Position numbers and translations under genes: made by a program. Shown one piece after another: positions 26,351-33,962 of a stretch of 64,000 bases of DNA (its first letter is position 1; each line of letters opens with the position of its first letter). Source of the stretch: Halorientalis sp. IM1011 (GTDB lineage Archaea; Halobacteriota; Halobacteria; Halobacteriales; Haloarculaceae). The stretch is taken from assembly GCF_001989615.1 (NCBI RefSeq), contig NZ_CP019067.1:248001-312000 (forward strand), in the 5' to 3' direction. The notes under the pieces are model-generated. The model was not told the origin of the DNA. It saw only the letters and a list, made by a program, of their open reading frames with translations, and did not search any database.

Positions 26351-27591
26351 GCGCTCTCACCCTCGTTGGCCGCCGCGCCCTCGCTCAGCACTCCTTCTTT
26401 GCGGTTGTCGACCAGCCCGACGTCCTCGTATTCGACCGGGCCCTCGACCTGTTCGGCGTGCTGGGACGGCGAGTTGCCGATGTATTTGACGTTTGGGTTG
26501 GTCCCGCGCTCTTCCATCAGCTCGAACGTCGAGACGGTGTGGTCCTTCCGGTTGGGGTAGGTCGACTGGTCGTTCTCCTGCTCGCCCTTGTACTCCTCTA
26601 GGTGCTGGTTGGGCGCGCTCTCGGGGTCGTTGAGGTCGCCGAAGTGGATGGCGTCCATGGCACACGCGTCCTCGCAGGCGGTGGTGCCGATCTTGTCCTC
26701 GCCCATCTGGCCGTCCTGGCGATCGACACAGAAGGTACACTTGCCCATCGCACCCTTCGGCGGGCGGGCACCGACCCACTTCCCGCGCTCGTCGATCTGG
26801 TGCTCGTCGTCGATCTCCGACTCGGGCACGTCGGGTTCGCCCCACTGGAAGTAGTTGACTCCGTAGGGGCAGGACACCTCGCAGTACCGACAGCCGATAC
26901 AGATGTCGTAGTCGGTGAGCACGAGGCCGTCCTGTTCGCGGGTGTGGCGCGCGCCGACGGGACAGACCTTCGTACACGGCGAGTCGGTGCAGTGCTGGCA
27001 GGGCCGGACGAGGAAGTTCTCGTCGCCCTGATCCTCGTCTTCGTAGGTGAAGACGTACATCCAGTTGGCGCCGCGGGAGGTGCCGTGTTCCTCCTGACAG
27101 GCGACCACGCAGGCCAGACACCCGTCGCAGTTGTTGAGGTTGATCGTCATCCCGTATCGAGTGCCGTCGCCACTGGACTCCTCCTCGGCCGCGGAGGCAC
27201 CGCCCCCGCCGGCACTCGTGATCATCCCGAGCGCGAGCGCGGCCGCACCGCCTTTCTTCATCACCTCCCTGCGCGAGAGGTCCTTCCCGTCGGCGAGTTC
27301 GGTGAGGCGATCTCTAAGCGTCCCGTCCTCGACGGCCTCGTCGAGGGAGTTCGCTTCGAGTCCTTCCAGCAACTCGTCGAGTTCGCGGTCGTCCTCGCCG
27401 AACTCCTCTAGGATTCGCTCGTGGTACTTCCGGTAGAACTCAGCCTCGTTCATCTCGCCTGCCGTGACGCGCTGGGCGTCTTTGCCCATCTCCATCCCGA
27501 GTTCCGTGTCGTACTCGGTGTCGTCGAGCAGGCGCTCCATGCGCTCTTCCTCGTCGTCGTCGAACGATATCGGTGAATCGTCTCCTGTCAT
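26347..27591 (-). CDS. Four-cluster ferredoxin-type subunit with internal twin-arginine motif
   Basis: A 414-residue DmsB/NrfC/ActB-like electron-transfer protein. Cysteine groups near CDGCLACVVAC (155-165), CQHCTDSPCTKVC (198-210), CIGCRYCEVSC (231-241) and CTFC...CEDAC can hold four 4Fe-4S clusters. A Tat motif LSRREVMKKGG (RR at 107-108) followed by a hydrophobic stretch lies after an acidic, helical 105-residue extension instead of at the N-terminus. It should pass electrons between a catalytic subunit and the NrfD protein on the outer face. No molybdopterin subunit is adjacent. Even an alternative start at M47 would leave a 60-residue extension. Confidence 0.88.
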   Translation of the reverse strand: MTGDDSPISFDDDEEERMERLLDDTEYDTELGMEMGKDAQRVTAGEMNEAEFYRKYHERILEEFGEDDRELDELLEGLEANSLDEAVEDGTLRDRLTELADGKDLSRREVMKKGGAAALALGMITSAGGGGASAAEEESSGDGTRYGMTINLNNCDGCLACVVACQEEHGTSRGANWMYVFTYEDEDQGDENFLVRPCQHCTDSPCTKVCPVGARHTREQDGLVLTDYDICIGCRYCEVSCPYGVNYFQWGEPDVPESEIDDEHQIDERGKWVGARPPKGAMGKCTFCVDRQDGQMGEDKIGTTACEDACAMDAIHFGDLNDPESAPNQHLEEYKGEQENDQSTYPNRKDHTVSTFELMEERGTNPNVKYIGNSPSQHAEQVEGPVEYEDVGLVDNRKEGVLSEGAAANEGESA

Positions 27592-27847
27592 AGCTGATCT
27601 CGGTCACGCGTCCGTCCGCGCCGGCGACACGGGGTGCCGGTGATCCCACCATGCAACGGACGACACGATCGCTCCATTGTTCGACCGTCACCCGATCTGT
27701 GGAAGGGACGGAAAAGAACGCGCAGGGGCGTTTTCACCGGCTGGGACTGGCGCCGAATATATTCGACGGGAGTCACATAGGGAAAGCGAGCAAATCGGGC
27801 CGGACGTATCGCGAAGCTTTACCGCCGCGGGGGTCCGATGCCCGGGC

Positions 27848-28699
27848 ATGACCGACGACGCGTGGTTCGCCGGCCTCGACCCGGGAGATACCGGGGGAGG
27901 GGCGAGACGAATCCGTGAGGGCAGCGCCGAATCACCAGCCGACTGGCCCGAACTGGCCGTCGATGCCGGCTTCGCGGCCGACAAGGCGGAGTACTACGAG
28001 CGCCTGCGCGAAGCGACGCTCGACGCCGGCCGCGCGGCCGTCACCGAACGCGAGGGAGCCGAAGATCAGCAACTCGTCCACGCCGTCCGCGCCATGGACG
28101 ACTGCCGGCGACAGGCCAACGAACTCGCCGAGCGGGTCGCCGAGTGGGGCGGCAGTCGCTTCGAGGACGCGGGGACAGGCGTGGAGTACGCGCGTGAACT
28201 CGCGGAGCGCGACCCCGAGACAGCGGGTGACAGACGAGCGGTCTCGCTGGCCCGGCGAGTCGTCGAACTGGACGAGGAGGCCGACGCGCTCCGGGAGTAC
28301 GTCGAGACGACGACGCCCGAGATCGCGCCGAACCTCGCGGCGCTGGCGGGGCCGGTGCTGGCGGCGCGACTCCTCTCGCTGGCTGGCGGACTGGAGTCGC
28401 TGGCCAAGAAACCCAGCGGCACGGTGCAGGTACTCGGGGCCGAGGACGCGCTGTTCGCGCACCTTCGCGGGGACGCCCCCTCGCCCAAGCACGGGATCAT
28501 CTACACGCACGACGCCGTCCGCGGGACACGACCCGAGGACCGGGGGTCGGCGTCCCGCGCGCTCGCCGGAAAACTCTCCATCGCCGCCCGGATCGACCAC
28601 TACAGCGGCGACCGGCGACCCGACCTCGAAGCGGACCTGAACGACCGCATCGCGACCATCCAGGCGCGAGCCGAGGAGGGGGAGGGCAACGATGAGTGA
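27848..28699 (+). CDS. Nop5 (Nop56/58-like) box C/D RNP core protein
   Basis: A 283-residue archaeal Nop5. The Nop domain is recognised by IAPNLAALAGPVLAARLLSLAGG (given in part: IAPNLAALAGPVLAARL) and LAKKPSGTVQVLGAE. It bridges L7Ae-bound C/D guide RNA and fibrillarin. ATG at 27848 was chosen since an AT-rich element at about 27816-27823 lies 28 bases upstream and the earlier frame is promoter DNA. It overlaps the fibrillarin gene by eight bases. Confidence 0.93.
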   Translation: MTDDAWFAGLDPGDTGGGARRIREGSAESPADWPELAVDAGFAADKAEYYERLREATLDAGRAAVTEREGAEDQQLVHAVRAMDDCRRQANELAERVAEWGGSRFEDAGTGVEYARELAERDPETAGDRRAVSLARRVVELDEEADALREYVETTTPEIAPNLAALAGPVLAARLLSLAGGLESLAKKPSGTVQVLGAEDALFAHLRGDAPSPKHGIIYTHDAVRGTRPEDRGSASRALAGKLSIAARIDHYSGDRRPDLEADLNDRIATIQARAEEGEGNDE

Positions 28700-29321
28700 C
28701 CTGCCCGAGGGGGTCGAGCGGCGAGAGATCGACGGCGAGACCGGACTCGCAACGCGGGGACCGCCGGCCTACGGCGAGCCGACCGACGAGGGGTGGCGGC
28801 GCTGGAACCCGCGCCGGTCGAAACTCGGCGCGACCTTCGAACTCGGTATGGACACCGGCCTCGACGGCGGCGAGACGGTCCTCTATCTCGGCGCGGCCGC
28901 GGGGACGACCGTGAGCCACGTCGCGGACTTCGCGGGACCGACTTACGCCGTCGAGTTCGCGGCCCGGCCCGTCCGGGACCTGCTGGAGGTGGCCGGGGAC
29001 CGCGAGCGGCTGTTCCCGTTGCTGAAGGACGCCCGGAAACCCGAGACGTACGCCCACGTCGTCGAGCCGGTCGACGCCATCGTCCAGGACGTGGCGACGC
29101 GGGGGCAGGCCGAGGTGGCGCTGGCCAACCGGGAGTTCCTGCGGGACGATGGGCGGCTCGTCATGGCCGTCAAGGCCCGGAGTGAGGACGTGACTGCCGA
29201 TCCCGAAGCGGTGTTCGACGAGGTGGTCGAGACGCTGTCGGAGGGCTACGAGATTCTCGAACGCGAGCGGCTGGAGCCGTACCACGCCGATCATCTGGGA
29301 GTCGTGGCGCGGCCGCGGTGA
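28692..29321 (+). CDS. flpA: Fibrillarin-like rRNA/tRNA 2'-O-methyltransferase
   Basis: A 209-residue SAM-dependent methyltransferase that works with Nop5 and L7Ae on sites chosen by C/D guide RNAs. Motifs: RSKLGA near residue 42, SAM loop LYLGAAAGTTVSHVAD, and IVQDVATRGQ, then a final catalytic-helix region LEPYHADHLGVV. Translationally coupled to nop5. Confidence 0.94.
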   Translation: MSDLPEGVERREIDGETGLATRGPPAYGEPTDEGWRRWNPRRSKLGATFELGMDTGLDGGETVLYLGAAAGTTVSHVADFAGPTYAVEFAARPVRDLLEVAGDRERLFPLLKDARKPETYAHVVEPVDAIVQDVATRGQAEVALANREFLRDDGRLVMAVKARSEDVTADPEAVFDEVVETLSEGYEILERERLEPYHADHLGVVARPR

Positions 29322-29398
29322 GGGCGGCATCTCGTGGTTGGGTCCCGATCGCTCCGGAAGGGAAGGTTTAGGCCGGGGGGAGTCCAACCCGCGGAAAG

Positions 29399-30481
29399 AT
29401 GGACCGGAGGGGCTCCGCCGAGACGTTCACCCGGATGGGAACGCTGGGCATCGAAGAGGAGTTTTTCGTCGTCGACGACCGGAACCGGCCGACCTCCGGC
29501 ACGGACGACCTCGTCTACGAGTCCGAGCCGCCGGAGATACTCGACGGCCGGCTGGACCACGAACTGTTCAAGTGCGTCATCGAGACCCAGACGCCGACCA
29601 TCGGTGCCGACGACCTCGACGAGGCGCGAGAGCAACTGGCCGCCGTGCGGACGGCGCTGGTCGACCACGCCGAGAGCCACGGCTACGGCATCGCCGCCGC
29701 TGGCCTGCACCCGGCCGCGAATTGGCGGGAACTCGAACACGCCGAGAAACCGCGGTACAAATCACAGCTCGACCGGATCCAGTACCCCCAACACCGGAAC
29801 ACGACCGCGGGACTGCACGTCCACGTCGGCGTCGACGACGCTGACAAGGCGGTGTGGGTCGCCAACGAGATCCGCTGGCATCTCCCGATCATGCTGGCGC
29901 TGTCGGCCAACTCGCCGTACTGGTGTGGGTTCGACACCGGCCTCCACTCCGCGCGGGCGAAGATCTTCGAGGCGCTGCCGAACACCGGCGTCCCGACGGC
30001 CTTCGAATCCTACGAGGCGTTCGACGAGTTCGAGCGCACGATGGTCGAGACCGGGTCGATCGAGGACCGCGGGGAGTTGTGGTACGACGTACGGCCCCAC
30101 TCCGGGCTCGGGACCGTGGAGGTCCGGACGCCCGACGGCCAGGCCGACGAGGAAACGGTCATGGCGTTCGTCGAGTACACGCACGCGCTGGTGACCGACC
30201 TCGCCGAACGGTACGAGGACGGCGAGACCGGGCGAAAACACCGCCGTGAGGCCCTGGACGAGAACAAGTGGCGCGCGATTCGGCACGGCCACGAGGCCGA
30301 ACTGCTCTCCCGTGACCTCGAAGAGACCGTCGACCTGGGCGAACTGGTCGACCGCGAGTGCGAGCGCCTGGGCGTCAGCGGGATCGGGGACGTGTACGAC
30401 GCGGAGAGCGGGGCGGAGAAGCAGCGTCGGCTCCTGGACGAGGCGGGGATGGACGAACTCTGTCGCGAACTCCGATTGTAG
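29399..30481 (+). CDS. gshA: Glutamate-cysteine ligase (gamma-glutamylcysteine synthetase)
   Basis: A 360-residue member of the GCS2/YbdK carboxylate-amine ligases. Motifs: [12 protein letters not shown] (residues 15-26), [10 protein letters not shown] and the [11 protein letters not shown] segment. Haloarchaea use gamma-glutamylcysteine instead of glutathione, and the Haloferax gshA product has this activity, so the assignment is by family. An ATG 12 codons into the frame ([10 protein letters not shown]) is a possible alternative start. Confidence 0.88.
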   Translation: MDRRGSAETFTRMGTLGIEEEFFVVDDRNRPTSGTDDLVYESEPPEILDGRLDHELFKCVIETQTPTIGADDLDEAREQLAAVRTALVDHAESHGYGIAAAGLHPAANWRELEHAEKPRYKSQLDRIQYPQHRNTTAGLHVHVGVDDADKAVWVANEIRWHLPIMLALSANSPYWCGFDTGLHSARAKIFEALPNTGVPTAFESYEAFDEFERTMVETGSIEDRGELWYDVRPHSGLGTVEVRTPDGQADEETVMAFVEYTHALVTDLAERYEDGETGRKHRREALDENKWRAIRHGHEAELLSRDLEETVDLGELVDRECERLGVSGIGDVYDAESGAEKQRRLLDEAGMDELCRELRL

Positions 30482-30530
30482 CCAAGGGTTTTTACCCGGC
30501 AACGGCCTTCCGTCGGAATAGAAGCAACTC

Positions 30531-31040
30531 ATGTCTACAGACGACGGGCCATCCGAACCCGAAGAGGAGGGACTGGACGTGACCGACGGCGACGGGAGCG
30601 TCCGCGAGCGACTGGAAGAGGAGACCGACAGGGCGGTCGAACGGTTCGACGACGGCGTCGTCGACCTGCTGTCCTGGGTGCTCGACACCGAGACGCGGGC
30701 GCGAATCTACGTCTACCTGCGCCAGCACCCCGACAGCACGAGCGACGAGGTCGCCGAGGGGACGGGCCTGTACCCGAGTACCGTCCGCGAGGCGCTGGCG
30801 GAACTCCACGGGGAGGATCGGGTGAGTCGGCGCAAGCGCGAGAGCGACGGCGCGGGGAACAACCCCTACGAGTACACCGCTATCGCGCCGAGCGAACTGG
30901 TGTCGAACATCGCGGGGGACGTGCAGTCGGAGCTGAACACGGTGTTCAATCTGGACGATCACCTCGGCGATGGCGGGGGCGAATCGACGGACGGGGCCGA
31001 CGAGCCGGTGACGATCACCGTCGAGGAATCGGAGCAGTGA
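30531..31040 (+). CDS. Winged-helix DNA-binding protein (haloarchaeal)
   Basis: A 169-residue acidic protein with a central winged helix (about residues 45-105): helix TRARIYVYLRQHP, recognition region GLYPSTVREALAELH and a basic wing RRKRESDGAGNNPYEY. N- and C-terminal tails are very acidic. It follows gshA by 50 bases and a TATA-like stretch is within that gap, so it may be separately expressed. A general regulator; targets unknown. Confidence 0.78.
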   Translation: MSTDDGPSEPEEEGLDVTDGDGSVRERLEEETDRAVERFDDGVVDLLSWVLDTETRARIYVYLRQHPDSTSDEVAEGTGLYPSTVREALAELHGEDRVSRRKRESDGAGNNPYEYTAIAPSELVSNIAGDVQSELNTVFNLDDHLGDGGGESTDGADEPVTITVEESEQ

Positions 31041-31103
31041 CGACCCGCGAGGAGGCGGGGCAATCCGAAGCCACTTTACCCTGAGGGGACCATGCCCGGA
31101 GAT

Positions 31104-31601
31104 ATGAAGGTCGCGCTGGGCGGGACGTTCGACCCCGTACACGATGGGCACCGTGCGCTGTTCGAGCGCGCGTTCGAACTCGGTGACGTCACCGTCGGGC
31201 TCACGAGCGACGAACTCGCACCGAAGACCCGCGACGAGGATCGACACGTCCGGACGTTCGAGCAACGCCGGCGCGATCTCGACGCGGAACTCGCCAAATT
31301 CGCCGAGGAGTTCGACCGCGAGTTCGAGATCCGCAAACTGACCGAACCCACAGGTATCGCTACCGAACCGCAGTTCGATTACCTCATCGTCTCCCCCGAG
31401 ACCGAGACGGGCGGTCGCCGCATCAACGAGATCCGTCGCGAGAACGGCGACGCCCCCCTCGAAATCGAAGTCGTCGAACACGTCTACGCCGACGACGGCG
31501 ACGTCATCTCCTCGACCCGAATCGTCAAAGGCGAGATCGACGAACACGGGAACCTCACGCCCGACCGGGACGGCCGCCCCAAGCGGGAGACAGAAACCTG
31601 A
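31104..31601 (+). CDS. coaD: Phosphopantetheine adenylyltransferase, archaeal type
   Basis: A 165-residue nucleotidyltransferase making dephospho-CoA from 4'-phosphopantetheine and ATP. The adenylyltransferase motif is GGTFDPVHDGH (HxGH: last His of DGH) and the C-terminal ISSTRIVKG corresponds to ISST. The ATG at 31104 (MKVALGG) is preferred to ATG at 31092: an element CTTTACC at 31074-31080 is centred 27 bases upstream of it, fitting leaderless transcription. Confidence 0.92.
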   Translation: MKVALGGTFDPVHDGHRALFERAFELGDVTVGLTSDELAPKTRDEDRHVRTFEQRRRDLDAELAKFAEEFDREFEIRKLTEPTGIATEPQFDYLIVSPETETGGRRINEIRRENGDAPLEIEVVEHVYADDGDVISSTRIVKGEIDEHGNLTPDRDGRPKRETET

Positions 31602-31602
31602 C

Positions 31603-31911
31603 TCACCAGTCCGGGGCGTCCAGTCCCGTGCGTTCGAGTAACTCCTTCCACCGCTGCTGGACCGAGAGCCGCGAGACACCCACAGCGTCGGCCACCGCAC
31701 CCTGTGACCGCCGGTCGCCCGTCACGAGCGTCGCGACGTAGAGGCTGGCCGCCATCGTCGGCCGCTTCGACCGGTCGCTGTCGGGTAGCGTCGTAAGGAA
31801 GAGGTCGGCTGCCCGGGTTCGTGCCTCGTCGTCGAGATCGAGGCTGTCGGCCGCCGCCTCGAGTTCGGCGAGCCACTCCTCGTTGTCCACCTCGTCGCTG
31901 GCCCGATACAC
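31603..31911 (-). CDS. Mini-TFB: single cyclin-fold, TFIIB-family protein
   Basis: A 102-residue protein equivalent to one cyclin repeat of archaeal TFB: helices ending RPTMAASLYVATLVTG, then SQGAVADAVGVSRLSVQQRW, which is the helix-turn-helix of the C-terminal repeat that contacts the BRE. It lacks the zinc ribbon and first repeat. The start is GTG at 31911, 23 bases after a TATA element shared with the divergent MOSC gene. It ends two bases from the coaD stop. It might regulate or compete with full-size TFBs; that role is inference. Confidence 0.75.
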   Translation of the reverse strand: MYRASDEVDNEEWLAELEAAADSLDLDDEARTRAADLFLTTLPDSDRSKRPTMAASLYVATLVTGDRRSQGAVADAVGVSRLSVQQRWKELLERTGLDAPDW

Positions 31912-31934
31912 ACCCGTCCGTTGTCCGGCCACGA

Positions 31935-31942
31935 GTATAAAC
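31935..31942. promoter_or_regulatory. Symmetric divergent TATA element
   Basis: GTATAAAC reads as GTTTATAC on the other strand, so it can serve as a TATA box in both directions. Exactly 23 bases separate it from the ATG of the MOSC gene (31966, plus) and 23 bases from the GTG of the mini-TFB gene (31911, minus). Both transcripts would be leaderless, and both genes would compete for one TBP site. Confidence 0.65.
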
Positions 31943-31965
31943 GCTGTCGCCACCTTCACACGTGT

Positions 31966-32481
31966 ATGACCGGCACGGTCGAACGGATCTGGGTGACCGA
32001 GGCGGAGGGGGAACCGATGGAGGCCGTCGAGAGCGTCCGCGCCGTGCCCGGCGGGCTGGAAGGCGACCGCTACTGCCGGGGCACCGGCTACTACTCCGGA
32101 TTCGACGAGTGCGAGGTGACGCTGATCGAGGCCGAGGCAATCGGGCGCATCCGCGACCGCCACGACATCGACCTGACCGACGGGCGACACCGCCGGAACG
32201 TGGTGACCCGGGGCGTCGACGTGCACGACCTGCTCGACCGTCGGTTCGGAATCGGCGACGCGACGTTCGAGGGGACCCGTCCGCGGCCACCCTGCGCCCA
32301 CGTCGAACAGGTCGCCGACGAGGAGGGCGTCGCCAAATCCCTGAGCGGCGACCGCGGTGGGATCTGTGCCCGCGTGGTCGACGGCGGTGAGTTCGCGGCC
32401 GGCGACGGGATCGAGATCGGCGAGTCGACAGCGCCCGACCCCGACGGTCTGGCCGAGGCGATCAAAGAGCGGCGGTCGTAA
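31966..32481 (+). CDS. MOSC domain protein
   Basis: A 171-residue stand-alone MOSC domain protein, related to the C-terminal domain of molybdenum cofactor sulfurase. The conserved RNVVTRGVD segment (about residue 76) and RPPCAHVEQ (Cys about 107) are visible, and GGICARVV follows. MOSC proteins bind or transfer sulfur to cofactors or N-hydroxylated substrates. Divergent from mini-TFB, with a shared TATA. Confidence 0.86.
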   Translation: MTGTVERIWVTEAEGEPMEAVESVRAVPGGLEGDRYCRGTGYYSGFDECEVTLIEAEAIGRIRDRHDIDLTDGRHRRNVVTRGVDVHDLLDRRFGIGDATFEGTRPRPPCAHVEQVADEEGVAKSLSGDRGGICARVVDGGEFAAGDGIEIGESTAPDPDGLAEAIKERRS

Positions 32482-32482
32482 G

Positions 32483-33835
32483 TCACCAGGGTGTAACTTT
32501 GTCGACCACCCACGGCAGCGGGGGCTGCTCGAAGGGCCACGCGCCACAGGTCGGCTCGTGGAGGGTCCCGCCGGTGGCGTGTACGAACGCGCGTTGTTTC
32601 TTGTCCATCCGGTAGTGACAGGTGGCCGGCCGTCGCTGTTCCCAGTAGATCGTCTCCATCGACGGGAACTCCGGCGGTCGTTCGGCCAGCGGTCCGTACT
32701 CGACGGTGCCCCACGACTCCTGGATCTCGCGGATCTCGTCACGGACCGGCGTCGTCCCGCCCTCGTTCCAGTGGAGACTCGACGCGACGAGGACGAGGAC
32801 GAGACCCAGCAGCAGCGTCCGCCGGGCGGGAGTCGGGGCCTCGGCGACGACGGCACCGACACCGAGCGCGGCGAACGGAGCGGCCAGCACTGCGTCGATC
32901 GCACCGGCCATCTCGACGAAAAAGAGCAACTGGTAGGCGACGCCGCCGACGACGACCCACCAGTACTGCGACCAGTCACCTTTGGCGCCGAGGTACCAGC
33001 CGTAGACGCCGGCCGGGAACAGGACGACCCCCCACCCGAGTTCGTAGATCGGTTCCAGCAGTCGGCTCACCAGCGAGTATTCCCCCGCGCCGTACAGCGG
33101 TGTGAGGACGACCTCGACGAACAGCGGTGTGAGATTTCCGGTGAGTACGAACGGCGCGAGGACGACCGCGGTGACAGTCAACCCGCCCGCGAGCGAGCGC
33201 TCGAGTCCCACACGGTCACCGTCGACGTAGTTCATCGCGACCACGAGGAGGGCCAGCGGTGCTCCGAGGTGCCAGAACCCGGCCGTGACCGCGGCGGCGG
33301 CACCGCTCGGGAGCGGGCGGTCGTCGACGGCCAGCAGGAGCGCCGCCACGCCGAACGGGAAGGCCAGGTACTTCGGTCGGATCCCGGCCCAGGGGTAGGT
33401 GTACAGCGTCGTGACGACGAACATCGTCCACCCCGCTGCGACGCTGGCAACGCCGTTCCCGGTGAGCCGATAGTTGAGGACACCGACGAGCGTGACGCCC
33501 GCGACGATGGCCGCCACCGCGACGACGACGCTCAGGACGTGGAGGGCCGCCATGTTCCCGCCCGAGAGAAGGGCGAGCGTCGTCGTCACGGCGTAGATCA
33601 GCGGTGGTTTGAGGTCCCAGAAGTCGACGTAGGGGGTCGCGCCCTGCGTGATATACCAGCCGCCGTGCTGGAAGAGGGCGGAGTCGTCGCTGATGTACCA
33701 GGGGTGATCGAGGAACCGGTAGATGGTCCCCGTGGCCACGAGCGCGAGGGCACCGCCGAGCAGGACGAGGAACCAGTGGGTCTCGATCCAGTCGTGAAGT
33801 TCGCGACGGGAGCGTGGGAGGGTCACCCCCTGCAT
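32483..33835 (-). CDS. Polytopic dolichyl-phosphate-mannose-type glycosyltransferase
   Basis: A 450-residue protein with about ten membrane helices. The first extracellular loop has ISDDSALFQHGGWYITQG, with the paired Asp typical of GT-C catalytic loops, and VDFWDLKPPLIYAV is the next loop motif. It is of the family sometimes named DolP-mannose mannosyltransferase in haloarchaea (compare AglS in Haloferax N-glycosylation), but orthology is not established. Its stop is beside the MOSC stop, convergent. Confidence 0.78.
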   Translation of the reverse strand: MQGVTLPRSRRELHDWIETHWFLVLLGGALALVATGTIYRFLDHPWYISDDSALFQHGGWYITQGATPYVDFWDLKPPLIYAVTTTLALLSGGNMAALHVLSVVVAVAAIVAGVTLVGVLNYRLTGNGVASVAAGWTMFVVTTLYTYPWAGIRPKYLAFPFGVAALLLAVDDRPLPSGAAAAVTAGFWHLGAPLALLVVAMNYVDGDRVGLERSLAGGLTVTAVVLAPFVLTGNLTPLFVEVVLTPLYGAGEYSLVSRLLEPIYELGWGVVLFPAGVYGWYLGAKGDWSQYWWVVVGGVAYQLLFFVEMAGAIDAVLAAPFAALGVGAVVAEAPTPARRTLLLGLVLVLVASSLHWNEGGTTPVRDEIREIQESWGTVEYGPLAERPPEFPSMETIYWEQRRPATCHYRMDKKQRAFVHATGGTLHEPTCGAWPFEQPPLPWVVDKVTPW

Positions 33836-33962
33836 CTCTTGGTCAGGGATTCCGGTTCGTCTCCTAAGTCAGTTGGCAAACCCGCTGGCGGCGGTCAATC
33901 CACCTCGACAGACCTTTCGACCGCATCGCCAGGTGTAAATCCGAACTCTGCCAAATATCGCT

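Noticed and set aside
27752-27761. Palindromic GAATATATTC before nop5 taken as its TATA box
   Set aside because: It is about 90 bases from the start; a closer AT-rich element near 27816-27823 has the usual 28-base distance. The palindrome could be a regulator site but nothing supports this.
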